Assembly: GCA_041395245.1 (NCBI GenBank)
Contig: JAWLAY010000004.1
Span: 248,001 to 312,000, forward strand
DNA length: 64,000 nucleotides
Direction of reading: 5' to 3'
Source of the DNA: Aquimonas sp041395245
Lineage (GTDB): Bacteria; Pseudomonadota; Gammaproteobacteria; Xanthomonadales; Xanthomonadaceae
Shown: piece by piece, positions 31,779 through 41,197 of the stretch
Layout: every line of letters starts with the position of its first letter
Position numbering within the stretch: the stretch's first letter is position 1
Translations under genes and position numbers: made by a program
The notes under the pieces: generated by a model
The model's input: only the letters and a program-made list of their open reading frames with translations
What the model was told of the DNA's origin: nothing
Databases searched by the model: none

Positions 31779-34094
31779 CTATTTCGCAATCAGCAGCAGC
31801 AATGAGCGGCCTTGCATACCGTAGGTGGTCCATTCGCCGCCGATGTAGGTTTCGCTGCCGGGCAGCGCCACCGCGTTGGGACCATCGTTCCAGGTGGCGG
31901 TGTCGGTGACGCGATACCAGTTCTTGCCTGCGCCGGGCCAGGGCAGACTGAAGTTCACATTGCCCGACCAGCCGTTGTAGGCCACATAGATCGCGCTTGC
32001 GCTGTCGCCGAACTCGCTGCCATCGATGCGCCAGGCGATGGCGTGATTGCTGGCGTTGGTGAAGTACGCGGTATCCGCCACGCCGCCATCGGGCTTGAAC
32101 CAGCGCAACTGCTCCATCACGTTGCCGTTGGTGTCGACGGCCGAATAGAAGTTGCTGGGGCGCAGGGCGGGATGCGCCTTGCGGAACGCAATCAGGCGCT
32201 GGCTGAAGGTCTGATGGTTGGTTTCGTAGCTGTCCCAGCTCCAGTCCAGCCAGTTAGCCGCCGAGTCGAGGTTGTAGGCGTTGTTATTGCCGAACTGCGT
32301 GCGCAGGGCTTCGTCGCCACCGGTGATCATCGGCACGCCCGCACTCAGCATCATGAAAGCCAGACCGGTGCGCGTGGCCTTGCGCTGATCGGCTCCGATG
32401 CCGCCCTGATCCCAACTGTGGTTGCTGTCCTCGCCGCCATCCGATGGGCCATATGGCCAGGGCTGGGTGTTCTGTTTGCTGTTGTAGGCATACAAATCGC
32501 GCAAGGTAAAACCATCGTGGGCGACCATGAAGTTGACCGAATGCCAAGGCTTGCGGCCATCGTCCTGATACAGATCCGACGAGCCCGCAAAGCGCGAGGC
32601 CAGTTCGGCAGTCAGCACGGTTTCCACGCCCAACTGGTTCTGCTTCTTGCGCAGCGCGTCGCGGTACTTGCCGTTCCATTCGGCCCAGCCACTCGGAAAG
32701 CCGCCCACCTGATAGGAATTGCCACCGATGGCCCAGGGCTCGGCAATCAGATCGATACCGCTACCTCCGGCTTCCGCGCGCGGTGGCAACTCGTTGACGA
32801 TGCGATTGAGCGCATTGCCCGCGTCCATCTTGTCGAAATTGAAGCAGCCGTGCTGGCAGGTGTTGCCCAGCACCGAGGCCAGATCGAAACGGAAGCCGTC
32901 GACACCGAGTGCGTCGCGCCAGTAGGCCAGCGAATCGACGATCAGGTTCTGCGCAATGGTGTTGCGGGTGTTGTAGTTGCCGCCCACGCCGGTGTTGTCC
33001 CAGGGATACTGGAAATCCGAGGTCAGCGAGTAGTAGGTCGGGTTGTCCAGCCCGCGATACGACTGGATGTTGTAGACCGTCAGCCCGTCCGTTCCGCCCC
33101 ACGCACTACCTTCGCCGGTGTGGTTGTAGACCACGTCGATGAAGACCTTGATACCCGCGTCATGGAAGGCTTTGACCATCGCCTTCCACTCGCGTGTCGG
33201 CCCGCCGGGTGTCTTGTCCGAGGCATAGCGACGATCCGGGGCGAAGAAGTTCAGCGTCATGTAACCCCAATAGTTGTCGCCACTGGTGGAGGTCGGATCA
33301 ACCTCGTTGGTGTCGTTCTGGGTTTCCTGCACCGGCAGGAACTCCACCGCCGTGACACCGAGGCTCGCCAGATAGGCCGCCTTCTGCGCGGCGCCCGCGT
33401 ACGTACCGCGCTGTGCCAGCGGAATGCTGGTGTCGTTCATGGTCAGACCACGCACATGCACCTCGTACACCACATCGTCGCGCAGGGCGCGGGTCGGCTT
33501 GCTGCCGATCGACGTGGTGTCCGTCGCCAGCACGATGCCTTTCGGCGCACAGGCGCCGGAGTCCTTGTTGCGATGGGTCGCACCGCTGGCGTAGATCGTG
33601 CCGTCCAGGCAGCTCGGTGTATTCGGGTCCTGACTGATCTCGCGGGCGTAGGGATCAAGCAGCAACTTGTTCGGATTGAAGCGATTGCCCTGGGCATCGA
33701 CATCGCTCACGAAGCCGTTGCTGCGGCCCTTTTTCCAGGTGCTGACGTAGGGCCAGTTCGGCCCCCAGGCACGGTAGCCGTAGTACACCGTGCCGGTGAT
33801 GCCGTAGCTGTTGCGCAAGGTGGACACCGCCACAGACTTCGACCAGACATTGGTCGTCGCGTTCTTGGTCAGCACATAGCGGACGACTTCCTGTGCGCCG
33901 GACGGTGTTTTGTAGATGAACACTTCGATGCGCGTGGCGCGCGACGAAAACACTTTGAAATCGATGTTGCTGCCGTTGTAACGCGCCCCCAGGGCACTGG
34001 CATCAATCGCTGCCGAAACACCGGCCGACAGCGCAAAGAACAGACACAGGAACAACACCGCCGAAGCGGACAGACGAGCGACGAGATGACGCAT
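31779..34094 (-). CDS. Secreted isoamylase (GH13 glycogen/starch debranching enzyme)
   Basis: A 771-residue protein with a signal peptide (MRHLVARLSASAVLFLCLFFALSAGVSA). The N-terminal CBM48-like domain (ALGARYNGSNIDFKVFSSRATRIEVFIY) is followed by the GH13 barrel. Its four conserved regions are visible: FIDVVYNHT, GFRFDLAS (catalytic Asp), LIAEPWAIG (catalytic Glu) and VAHDGFT. A C-terminal beta domain closes the protein. Length and signal peptide match extracellular isoamylases of the Pseudomonas type rather than cytoplasmic GlgX. It hydrolyses alpha-1,6 branches in glycogen or amylopectin outside the cell. It stands alone inside the block that separates ribBA from ribE. Confidence 0.94.
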   Translation of the reverse strand: MRHLVARLSASAVLFLCLFFALSAGVSAAIDASALGARYNGSNIDFKVFSSRATRIEVFIYKTPSGAQEVVRYVLTKNATTNVWSKSVAVSTLRNSYGITGTVYYGYRAWGPNWPYVSTWKKGRSNGFVSDVDAQGNRFNPNKLLLDPYAREISQDPNTPSCLDGTIYASGATHRNKDSGACAPKGIVLATDTTSIGSKPTRALRDDVVYEVHVRGLTMNDTSIPLAQRGTYAGAAQKAAYLASLGVTAVEFLPVQETQNDTNEVDPTSTSGDNYWGYMTLNFFAPDRRYASDKTPGGPTREWKAMVKAFHDAGIKVFIDVVYNHTGEGSAWGGTDGLTVYNIQSYRGLDNPTYYSLTSDFQYPWDNTGVGGNYNTRNTIAQNLIVDSLAYWRDALGVDGFRFDLASVLGNTCQHGCFNFDKMDAGNALNRIVNELPPRAEAGGSGIDLIAEPWAIGGNSYQVGGFPSGWAEWNGKYRDALRKKQNQLGVETVLTAELASRFAGSSDLYQDDGRKPWHSVNFMVAHDGFTLRDLYAYNSKQNTQPWPYGPSDGGEDSNHSWDQGGIGADQRKATRTGLAFMMLSAGVPMITGGDEALRTQFGNNNAYNLDSAANWLDWSWDSYETNHQTFSQRLIAFRKAHPALRPSNFYSAVDTNGNVMEQLRWFKPDGGVADTAYFTNASNHAIAWRIDGSEFGDSASAIYVAYNGWSGNVNFSLPWPGAGKNWYRVTDTATWNDGPNAVALPGSETYIGGEWTTYGMQGRSLLLLIAK

Positions 34095-34411
34095 GATTCC
34101 CTCCCAGGAAGCTGCGAATGATGGTGTGCACGCATCGCCCGCCCTGCCGCGTTCGCGGTCTGTGGAGCCGGGAGTTCAGTGCAAGGCCATTAGACACCCG
34201 TCGATCCGGCGTGCCCGATTGTTCAGCGGGCTTGCATTCGTATTCATGCCAAATCGTGCCGATTCGGTCACAAAGCGCGACCACTGCAGGCAATCAGCGC
34301 GTTGCATTCATCGGTCGGTTCCGCCGCACGCGCTGGCGACGCGCGCCCCCCTTCGGGAGCGCGTCGCCAAGGCAGGAAACGGCCAACCGCCACGCAAGCC
34401 CATCCGTCCGC
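34095..34411. other. Intergenic region with a terminator hairpin, between a CocE-type hydrolase and the isoamylase
   Basis: The 317-bp gap has no credible gene. GGCGACGCGC (34335-34344) and GCGCGTCGCC (34359-34368) form a 10-bp stem about 44 bp beyond the stop of the CocE-type gene and probably end that transcript. The remaining ~230 bp should carry the isoamylase promoter and leader; I see no clear promoter or operator. Confidence 0.55.
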
Positions 34412-36334
34412 TCAGCGAACTACCGGCAGCAAGATCGCACTGGCCTGATCACCACCAAACCAAACCGATTGCGTTGCCGATCGATAGTCCTCGCGCTTCG
34501 CGTACATGATGTTGTCCACGTAGGTCTGCGGGTTCCGGTCATACAGCGGGAACAGCGTGGATTGCACTTGCACCATGAGGCGATGCCCCGGCAGGAACAC
34601 GTGGTCGACATCGGGCAATTTCCAGGTGTAGCGCTCCACCTTGCCGGGTTTCAGCGGTGCCGGGGTGGCGAAACTCTTCAGATAACGACCGCGAAAGATC
34701 TCGATGCCGATCGGCAACTCGTAACCGGCCATCGACGGCAGCGCACCTTGCGAGCGGTCTTCCGGCACGTCATTCGGGTACACATCGATCAACTTGACCA
34801 CCCAGTCACTGTCCGTTCCCGTTGTGGCGGCAAACAGCTCCACCTCCGGCGCCCCCATGATGTGCAAAGGCGCGTCGAGCGGGGCGCTGGTCCAAACCGC
34901 CACGTCCGGACGACCCGTCACGAAGCGCTGGTCATGCACCAGCCACGGTTTCCATTGCATCGCGTCCCCCATGGCGATGGGGCGCGGAATGAAGGGCACC
35001 GGCTTGGACGGATCGCTGATGTAGTCCTCATGCCCCTTCGCACCGGGCTTCTCGAACACCGCCTTGCCGTCCGCTGCCAGGTAAATCGGCTGCGCCGTTC
35101 CCATCGGCCAACGCGGCGACTCATTCCACTGATTCACCCCGGTGGCATAGGTCAGCACCGGCGGCGTCTGCGGGTCGGGTCCACCTTTCAACCAATGATC
35201 GAAGAACGGCTTGGCGTACGTCACCCGCCATTCGCGCGCGGTATCGCCCGTGAAGGTCAAGGCACCGAGACCATAGCCGTAATGATTGAACCCGGAATGC
35301 CGCCAGGGACCGATCACCAGCGAGACACGGTCATTGCGGGTGTCTTTCGGTTCCAGCGCGCGATAGACCGCAGGTGCGCCGTAGCTGTCCTCCTGATCCC
35401 ACTGCCCGACCACCAGCATCGTCGGAACCCGGTGCGGTCGAACAGCCAGCCACTTGTCGACCGCCTGCAAGGACCAGAACTCGGTATACGCAGGATTTTC
35501 CAGAAACTTGCGAATCCCCGGCACGTGTTCGGCACCGACCATCCGAACGAAGTCCGCGACCGAACCGGCTTCGAGAAAGCGGGTGTAGTCGTCTCCACCA
35601 CCCAACGCGAACTCACCGCCCCCATCGCCCTTGTTGAAACCCTGACTCAGCGGAAAGCCCAGTGAGGTCCAACGGAATGCGCCGTTGTGGAACCAGTCGT
35701 CACCCATCCAGCCATCGACCATCGGGCTTTGTGCAATCACCGCCTTCAGCGCGGGGTGCGGGTCGATGAGGGTCATCAAGGCGGTGAATCCGAGATAGCT
35801 CGAACCGATCACGCCGACGTGTCCGTTGGACTCCGGTGTGTTCTTCACCAGCCACTCGATGGTGTCGAAGGCATCGGTTGATTCGTCGATGCCGGTGTCA
35901 TTGAGCGGCCCGGACAGCGGCCGGTTCAGCACCCACACGCCTTCCGACTTGTGCATTCCGCGAATGTCCTGATACACGCGGATGTAGCCATCCTCGACGA
36001 ACTCGGCGTCCATCACTTCCAGCACATCGACGATGCGCTGACTGGCGACGCGGCCGGTCTGCCCGCTCGCGTCATACGGCGTACGCGAGAGCAGAATCGG
36101 CGCGTTCTGCACGCCCTTCTTCATCATGACGACGGTGAACAGCTTCACCCCATCGCGCATCGGCACCATCAACTCGCGCCGCACGTAATCCGCTGAAGGC
36201 AGGATCCGCTCGTAGCGTTCAACCACATCCGGCGTCATCGGCGTCACCGGCGCGTCCCCGCGCGCCAGACCCGAAGCACCGCACAAAACCAGCCCGCAGC
36301 AAAGCGGCATCACGAATCGCATAGAAATCATCAT
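34412..36334 (-). CDS. Secreted CocE/NonD-family hydrolase (X-Pro dipeptidyl-peptidase S15 fold)
   Basis: A 640-residue protein; the ATG at 36334 follows AAGGG and a signal peptide is present (MRFVMPLCCGLVLCGASGLARG). The S15 catalytic core begins at RRELMVPMRDGVKLFTVV. The nucleophile elbow is GVIGSSYLGFTALM, DIRGMHKSEG is the oxyanion region, and the C-terminal jelly-roll domain (HRLMVQVQSTLFPLYDRNPQ) is typical of CocE and alpha-amino-acid ester hydrolases. An ester or amide of an amino-acyl compound is the likely substrate. It is a single gene with its own terminator hairpin. Confidence 0.9.
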   Translation of the reverse strand: MMISMRFVMPLCCGLVLCGASGLARGDAPVTPMTPDVVERYERILPSADYVRRELMVPMRDGVKLFTVVMMKKGVQNAPILLSRTPYDASGQTGRVASQRIVDVLEVMDAEFVEDGYIRVYQDIRGMHKSEGVWVLNRPLSGPLNDTGIDESTDAFDTIEWLVKNTPESNGHVGVIGSSYLGFTALMTLIDPHPALKAVIAQSPMVDGWMGDDWFHNGAFRWTSLGFPLSQGFNKGDGGGEFALGGGDDYTRFLEAGSVADFVRMVGAEHVPGIRKFLENPAYTEFWSLQAVDKWLAVRPHRVPTMLVVGQWDQEDSYGAPAVYRALEPKDTRNDRVSLVIGPWRHSGFNHYGYGLGALTFTGDTAREWRVTYAKPFFDHWLKGGPDPQTPPVLTYATGVNQWNESPRWPMGTAQPIYLAADGKAVFEKPGAKGHEDYISDPSKPVPFIPRPIAMGDAMQWKPWLVHDQRFVTGRPDVAVWTSAPLDAPLHIMGAPEVELFAATTGTDSDWVVKLIDVYPNDVPEDRSQGALPSMAGYELPIGIEIFRGRYLKSFATPAPLKPGKVERYTWKLPDVDHVFLPGHRLMVQVQSTLFPLYDRNPQTYVDNIMYAKREDYRSATQSVWFGGDQASAILLPVVR

Positions 36335-36456
36335 GGTGAACTACCCTTGAGGCCAGCCCCGACTGTACAAGACGGCGCCGATAGCGGGATAGGCGCACGC
36401 GTGTCATGGCCAACAAGCGATGCAACAGGCAGCGCGCCAATCGATGTCGTGAGCTA

Positions 36457-36620
36457 GGAGTCTGTCGGACTTGAATAATCGAAGCGAAAATTCGGCTGGG
36501 CGAGGCCAGTTTTTGCCGGTTTCGCAGGGCAATCGTTGAACTATTGCCCCAGGAAGCGGCGAAAAATGGACCGTCCAGACGGATTTGCAGACGATTCCCC
36601 TTCAAGTCTGACAGGCTCCT
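36457..36620. repeat. Dispersed palindromic element, copy 2 (~164 bp)
   Basis: It begins aggagtctgtcggacttgaa and ends ttcaagtctgacaggctcct, imperfect inverted ends of about 20 bp, with the same interior as the copy at 27896 (about 90% identity over its length). The central hairpin has one mismatch here (CTATTGCCC instead of CGATTGCCC). The orientation is the same as copy 1. It occupies most of the 354-bp gap between the CocE-type gene and the next gene; the rest of that gap shows nothing else. Confidence 0.85.
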
Positions 36621-36688
36621 CGGTGCCTGCGCAGCGTCGGCGTACTGCGGCGAAGCTGTTCTCGCTCGATCTCCCTACTTGTTCGCCG

Positions 36689-37099
36689 TCAGCGGCTTTC
36701 CGACCAGCGCCAGGCTGTCCAGGTGATGTAGACGGTCAGCAGCATCTCTACGGCGGCAAACAGCTTGTAGAACCACCAACCCGCCATCACGAACAGCAAT
36801 GCCATGATGCCGCTGTAGATGACGCCGAACGACACGTTCAGCCATCGCACGGCCACGCGTGGCAGTGCCACGGAGAGGAATACCAGCAGGCTGGGAATCA
36901 GCATGAGGATACCGGTCCCCAGCAAGACGCCCTGCGTCACGGGTCCCAGTGGGGCCATGTCTCCCTGCAACATGTCCGACAACTTTCCGGGCACATACAG
37001 TTCGAAGTAGTCGCAGTAGAGGTAGCAGAACATGGTCGATGCCCACGCTGCACTCAACTTGAGTCGCGTGGAAGCGGGAACATCCGGCGATAGCGACAT
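36689..37099 (-). CDS. Small four-helix membrane protein (DUF6326-like)
   Basis: A 136-residue protein; the ATG at 37099 follows GGAG, and a longer TTG start is less likely. The soluble start (SLSPDVPASTRLKLS) leads into hydrophobic helices, the first holding WASTMFCYLYCDYFELYVPG, then VTQGVLLGTGILMLIPSLLVFLSVAL, a third, and a C-terminal VEMLLTVYITWTAWRW. The YCDYFELYVPGKL segment fits DUF6326, a family without known function. It is encoded 66 bp downstream of another small membrane protein gene; the two may form an operon. Confidence 0.7.
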   Translation of the reverse strand: MSLSPDVPASTRLKLSAAWASTMFCYLYCDYFELYVPGKLSDMLQGDMAPLGPVTQGVLLGTGILMLIPSLLVFLSVALPRVAVRWLNVSFGVIYSGIMALLFVMAGWWFYKLFAAVEMLLTVYITWTAWRWSESR

Positions 37100-37165
37100 G
37101 ACGAGCAACTCCGATACGTGAAGGGTCTCAAGGGAAATGCGGCGGGCGAACAGCGATAGATCAAA

Positions 37166-37846
37166 TCAGGCGGGGCGCGGGTAGCCTCTGATGAGCAACC
37201 ACAAACACGTCCCGATTTCGCCGACTGCCGCGGGGAGCAGGACACGGGAGGCCAACCAGGACTCCGGGTAGGCGGGAAACACCACGCTGCCGAAGAAATC
37301 GATCAGATACCCGGCGCAACCGGCAACCAGCAGCACGCCGAGCAACCTCGGCAATCGCCCGGACACAAAAACCAGATAGCCGAAGGGCGCAAGCCACAAA
37401 CCCCAGAACACTGTCGTCATTGCCATGGTATTTCGATAGGCACTGACTGCATGGGAGACAGCCGCGTGCTGCAGGGAAGTATCTGCCAGCGTGTCCACCG
37501 AGGTCGCATCGAGAACCGCCAACAGGTCCATTCGATGGGCCAGTGCGACAAAGGCGAGCGGAACGCCGATCCACGCGAACAGCACCATCAACGTCGCCGC
37601 CATCGCGTTCACGTCGCGAAAGTAGCCATACAGCACCAGCGGCAGCAGCAGAAAGGCGATCTGTTCCAGCGCGAAACTGGCAATCCCAAGGCGAAACAGG
37701 GATTCCGAGTTGGCAAGGTTCGTCAGCAATACGTCGGGACTGGCCGCCAGCGAGACCTTCGAGGGCACGTAAGCCAAGCTGAAGATGCCGGTCAACACGA
37801 CAACGAGATACAGCAGTCCCGCAAGACGATCACGCTTCTGCGACAT
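37166..37846 (-). CDS. DUF4386-family membrane protein
   Basis: A 226-residue protein beginning MSQKRDRLAGLLYLVVVLTGIFSL, typical of DUF4386, with six predicted hydrophobic helices. Segments such as FRLGIASFALEQIAFLLLPLVLYGYF, WGLWLAPFGYLVFVSGRLPRLLGVLL and AGYLIDFFGSVVFPAYPES support the family. No function is known. It precedes the DUF6326-like gene on the same strand, and both lie in the block between ribE and ribBA. Confidence 0.8.
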   Translation of the reverse strand: MSQKRDRLAGLLYLVVVLTGIFSLAYVPSKVSLAASPDVLLTNLANSESLFRLGIASFALEQIAFLLLPLVLYGYFRDVNAMAATLMVLFAWIGVPLAFVALAHRMDLLAVLDATSVDTLADTSLQHAAVSHAVSAYRNTMAMTTVFWGLWLAPFGYLVFVSGRLPRLLGVLLVAGCAGYLIDFFGSVVFPAYPESWLASRVLLPAAVGEIGTCLWLLIRGYPRPA

Positions 37847-37964
37847 GTAGACATCCCGTTCCGCCCAAACTGAGCGGAATCTAGATCAATCCGAGCGATG
37901 TCAAGCGTGCCGGAAGCCGTGGCTACGGCGCGCATTCAATTCGCGCTCAGTCTGGCCAGCGCCC

Positions 37965-38573
37965 TCATTCTGCGATGCCGACACCGCCGGATCGAAGTCG
38001 CTCCACGTAACGCGCGATGAGGTCGACTTCGATGTTCACTGGTGCGCCGGGCGACAAGGCGTGGAAGCGGGTATTCGCCAGCGTGTGCGGCACGAGGTTG
38101 ACTTCGAACTCGTCGGCCTCGACCGTGTTGACGGTCAGGCTGGTGCCATCGATACAGACCGAGCCTTTCTCGGCGATGTATCGCGACAGCGATGCCGGGA
38201 CGCGGAAGCGCCAGATCTGCGAGCGGGATTCGGGCGTGATCGACCGCACTTCGCCAACGCCGTCGACATGGCCCGAGACGAGATGACCGCCGAAGCGTCC
38301 ATCGGCACGCATGGCGCGCTCCAGATTGACCGGGCTGCCCACCTGCAGCGCGCCCAAGGTAGTGCAACGCAGGGTTTCGTTGGATACGTCCGCCTCGAAG
38401 TGCTCCGCGCTGAAGGCGACGACCGTCAGGCACACGCCGTTGACGGCAATGCTCTCGCCCAACACCACGTCGTGCAGGGCGAGACTGCCCCGCCCGATCT
38501 GCAGTCGCAGGTCGCCCGCACGGGGCTGCATGGCGATGACCTGGCCGATGGCCTCGATGATTCCGGTAAACAT
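37965..38573 (-). CDS. ribE: Riboflavin synthase, alpha chain
   Basis: A 202-residue enzyme from the ATG at 38573 (MFTGIIEAIGQV); the longer open frame upstream is not coding. The two lumazine-binding repeats are visible: first half with ESIAVNGVCLTVVAF and FEADVSNETL, second half with GGHLVSGHVDGVG, KGSVCIDGTSLTVN and FEVNLVPHTLANT. It dismutates two lumazine molecules to riboflavin. In many relatives it lies between ribD and ribBA; here ribBA is 6.3 kb away and ribD is absent from the window. Confidence 0.97.
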   Translation of the reverse strand: MFTGIIEAIGQVIAMQPRAGDLRLQIGRGSLALHDVVLGESIAVNGVCLTVVAFSAEHFEADVSNETLRCTTLGALQVGSPVNLERAMRADGRFGGHLVSGHVDGVGEVRSITPESRSQIWRFRVPASLSRYIAEKGSVCIDGTSLTVNTVEADEFEVNLVPHTLANTRFHALSPGAPVNIEVDLIARYVERLRSGGVGIAE

Positions 38574-38598
38574 GCGGACTCCCGTCAAATGATCGAAT

Positions 38599-39960
38599 TC
38601 AATCGCTGGATTTGCGCGCGTACAAGCGGCGCGAGATTTCGGCACGCGCTTCGCGCAGAACCGAATCGCGATCCAGTTGCGCCAGAATCTCTTCCACCAC
38701 GCGCTTGGGGCCGGACTCACCCCAGCTCTTGCCTTGGGCGAGATAACGCTCAGCCGCTCGCGCCACCAACAGGGTGGCGTACCAGGCCAGTGCGCCCTGG
38801 GCACCCGCCGTCAAGGCGGTGGACAGGCCGGCGCTCAGGCCTTTCAAGGCGCTGGCGACCAAGTGCACACCCCAGATGGCGCCCATCAGGGCGACCAGTT
38901 GCGCCGAGATCGTGGCGATCAGATGTCCCGCCTCGCGACGGGTCAGCGGCAATCCGTAGAGACGCGCCAGATGCATCACCAAAACCACATCCAGCGATGC
39001 CGCAGCCAGCAGGTCGGCGACGGGCACCGGATTGAGCGCCACCGCCACGCCTTTGGCCAGACAATAGCTGCGCGTGATGCGCGCGGCGAGGTCCGCGCGC
39101 GCGGCAGTCAGGCGTTGGCCCAGGGTGTCACTGAGCTGCCCGGCAAACAGCATCGCGTTGAGCGCAGTCAGCGCTTTGCCTTCCTTCTCCAGGATGAGCA
39201 GGATGCGTTGCTTCAACGCGCCGATGTCGCGATCGCGTGGCCGTTGCACGCGCTCCTCGCGACCGTCCGCTTGCATCATCAGGACGGCTTCGTCCGCAGG
39301 CTGCGCCGCCACCGCGATGACGTTCTCGGCACTGACCCAGTCCGCCGCATGCTCGCGCAGCCGCTGCAACAGCAAATCACGGTCCTCGCGGGTATAGCGG
39401 TCCGCCTTGTTCAGGACCAGCAAGACAGGTCGATGCTGCGCGGCAACTGCGCGCAGCGCGTCACGCTCCAAGGCGGTCATGTCGCCGTCGACCACAAACA
39501 GCAGCAGGTCGCTGCGTGATGCGACTTGCAGCGCCAGGGCTTCGCGCGCTTCACCGGACAACTCATTGATGCCGGGCGTGTCGATCAGCACCACGCCGTG
39601 TGACTCCGCCTCGGACCAGATCGTTTGCCCGCGCTCGGTCGTCGTGCCATGCAAAACGCCCGTGGCAAAACGCGCTTCGCCTGCCAAGGCATTCAGCAAG
39701 GAGGATTTGCCCACACTGACGCGTCCGAACACGGCGAGATGCAGATGCCCTTGCTCGACGCGCGTCAGCAATTCGGCGACTTCGGTGTAGTCCTGCGCCA
39801 GTTCGCGGCGCAGTTCCGCCGGCACCCGCGGGTCATCGATCAAGCGGCGCAGGCTGTCGGCTGCCTGCGCACTCAAGGCGTCCAGCGATTCATGCGAGGA
39901 CTCGGCAGCGGCAGGCGAATCCACTGATCCACGCCGCCACCAGCGACCGATCCTGCTCAC
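38599..39960 (-). CDS. Dynamin/Era-like GTPase with C-terminal DUF697 domain
   Basis: A 453-residue protein. The G domain shows G1 GRVSVGKSSLLNAL, G3 LIDTPGINEL and G4 LVLNKADRYT. The last ~180 residues contain amphipathic and hydrophobic helices (LNPVPVADLLAAASLDVVLVMHLARLYG, TISAQLVALMGAIWGVHLV) typical of the YcjF/DUF697 region that binds membrane. Such GTPases are thought to sense or remodel the inner membrane; the function is not established. The stop lies 25 bp before ribE, so co-transcription is likely. Confidence 0.85.
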   Translation of the reverse strand: MSRIGRWWRRGSVDSPAAAESSHESLDALSAQAADSLRRLIDDPRVPAELRRELAQDYTEVAELLTRVEQGHLHLAVFGRVSVGKSSLLNALAGEARFATGVLHGTTTERGQTIWSEAESHGVVLIDTPGINELSGEAREALALQVASRSDLLLFVVDGDMTALERDALRAVAAQHRPVLLVLNKADRYTREDRDLLLQRLREHAADWVSAENVIAVAAQPADEAVLMMQADGREERVQRPRDRDIGALKQRILLILEKEGKALTALNAMLFAGQLSDTLGQRLTAARADLAARITRSYCLAKGVAVALNPVPVADLLAAASLDVVLVMHLARLYGLPLTRREAGHLIATISAQLVALMGAIWGVHLVASALKGLSAGLSTALTAGAQGALAWYATLLVARAAERYLAQGKSWGESGPKRVVEEILAQLDRDSVLREARAEISRRLYARKSSD

Positions 39961-39982
39961 CGCGGTATGCGCTCGTCAGGCT

Positions 39983-40528
39983 TCACTTCGGCGTCAACAA
40001 CAGTCGTGTGCGAACGACCACGGTCTTGCCGATGGTCTCGTCGTCCGCCCACTCGCCACCCCCCACATCGAAGTCCAGCCGCTGCAGATTGGCCTCACCT
40101 TCCAGCACCGACTCCGACGGATCGCCCGCCCAAGTGAAGCGCAAGTCGACCGGCTGGGTCTTGCCGCGCAGGCTTAACTCGCCATGGGCCACGTAGCCCT
40201 CGGCAGTGGATTCGAAGCGTTCGGCACGATAGCGCGCGATCGGTGCGGTCTTGACCGCAAAGAAGTTGCCACCGTGCAGGTAGCTGTCCCACTCGCTGTC
40301 ATCGGTGCTGCTGCTGCCGAGATCGATGGTCACATCGAACTGACCACTGGCCGACGCCGGATCGAAACTGATCTTCGGAGCAAACTGCTTGAACGTTCCA
40401 GGGAACGCCTCACCTTCGTAGGTGAACTCGAACCCCAGCGTCGACTGCGATGCATCCGCTTGCCATTCGCGCGCCTCAGGTGAAAGCGCGGGAAGCAGGG
40501 ACAGCAGCGTGATGACGGCGATACGCAT
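39983..40528 (-). CDS. YceI-family periplasmic lipid-binding-like protein
   Basis: A 181-residue protein with a signal peptide (MRIAVITLLSLLPALSPEA) and the YceI lipocalin-like barrel: ADASQSTLGFEFTYEGEAFPGTFKQF, DVTIDLGSSSTDD, GNFFAVKTAPIARYRAERF and HGELSLRGKTQPVDL. Family members bind polyisoprenoids. It is encoded three bases downstream of a cytochrome b561 gene, a frequent pair in proteobacteria, which suggests a redox-linked isoprenoid role. Confidence 0.93.
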   Translation of the reverse strand: MRIAVITLLSLLPALSPEAREWQADASQSTLGFEFTYEGEAFPGTFKQFAPKISFDPASASGQFDVTIDLGSSSTDDSEWDSYLHGGNFFAVKTAPIARYRAERFESTAEGYVAHGELSLRGKTQPVDLRFTWAGDPSESVLEGEANLQRLDFDVGGGEWADDETIGKTVVVRTRLLLTPK

Positions 40529-40531
40529 GGC

Positions 40532-41092
40532 TCACTCCTTGGGCGGCAGAGGCGACACACCCGGCGTCATGCCCGCGAGGGTGTGATCACGATCGACGAA
40601 ATGATGCTTGAGCGCGGCCAGCACATGCACCGCCAGCAGCGCCGCCGCGATGTAGAAGCCCACTTCGTGCACTTCGTGGGCCAGATGACGCAGGTCGGGA
40701 TTCGGGCCGGAGATCGGTGGCACCGGAAACAGTCCGAACCATTCCAGCGGCAACGGACGCTTGCCCGCCGAGTTCATGATCCAGCCCGACACCGGCAAGG
40801 CGATCATGCTGACATAGAGCGCCAGATGGGCGAGATCCGATACCCTGCGCTGCAGTATCGGCATGCTCGACGGATAGGCGGGGCGGCGATCCAGCAAACG
40901 CCAGATCAGGCGCGCCGCAACCAGCAGCAAGACCGTCAGACCCAGCGACTTGTGCAGCTTGTAGACCGTCGGGACATCAATGTCCTCCATGGTCAAACCG
41001 ATGATCGCGGTCGCGATGATCAGCAGCGCACTGGACCAGTGCAGGAAGCGGGCAAGGCTGCCCCAGTCTTGCGTCGTGTTCTTGAGCGACAT
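40532..41092 (-). CDS. Cytochrome b561-family protein
   Basis: A 186-residue four-helix membrane protein. Haem-ligand histidines lie in FLHWSSALLIIATAI, YKLHKSLGLTVLLLVA, LAHEVHEVGFYIAAALLAVHV and ALKHHFVDRD, the usual pattern of prokaryotic b561. These proteins pass electrons between quinol and a partner in the periplasm. The stop is three bases from the YceI start, so the two are one operon. Confidence 0.93.
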   Translation of the reverse strand: MSLKNTTQDWGSLARFLHWSSALLIIATAIIGLTMEDIDVPTVYKLHKSLGLTVLLLVAARLIWRLLDRRPAYPSSMPILQRRVSDLAHLALYVSMIALPVSGWIMNSAGKRPLPLEWFGLFPVPPISGPNPDLRHLAHEVHEVGFYIAAALLAVHVLAALKHHFVDRDHTLAGMTPGVSPLPPKE

Positions 41093-41197
41093 CGTGTGGT
41101 TCCTTCGGCAGATGGTGGGTATTGGACGTCAGCTGGCGCCTGCGTTCAACGCATCGCCGACTCACGGAGTGTTGTCACGCAGGCAACAACTCCCCGC

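Noticed and set aside
31812..34121. 769-residue plus-strand frame covering the isoamylase gene
   Set aside because: The minus strand carries all four GH13 motifs and a signal peptide; this frame is a shadow.
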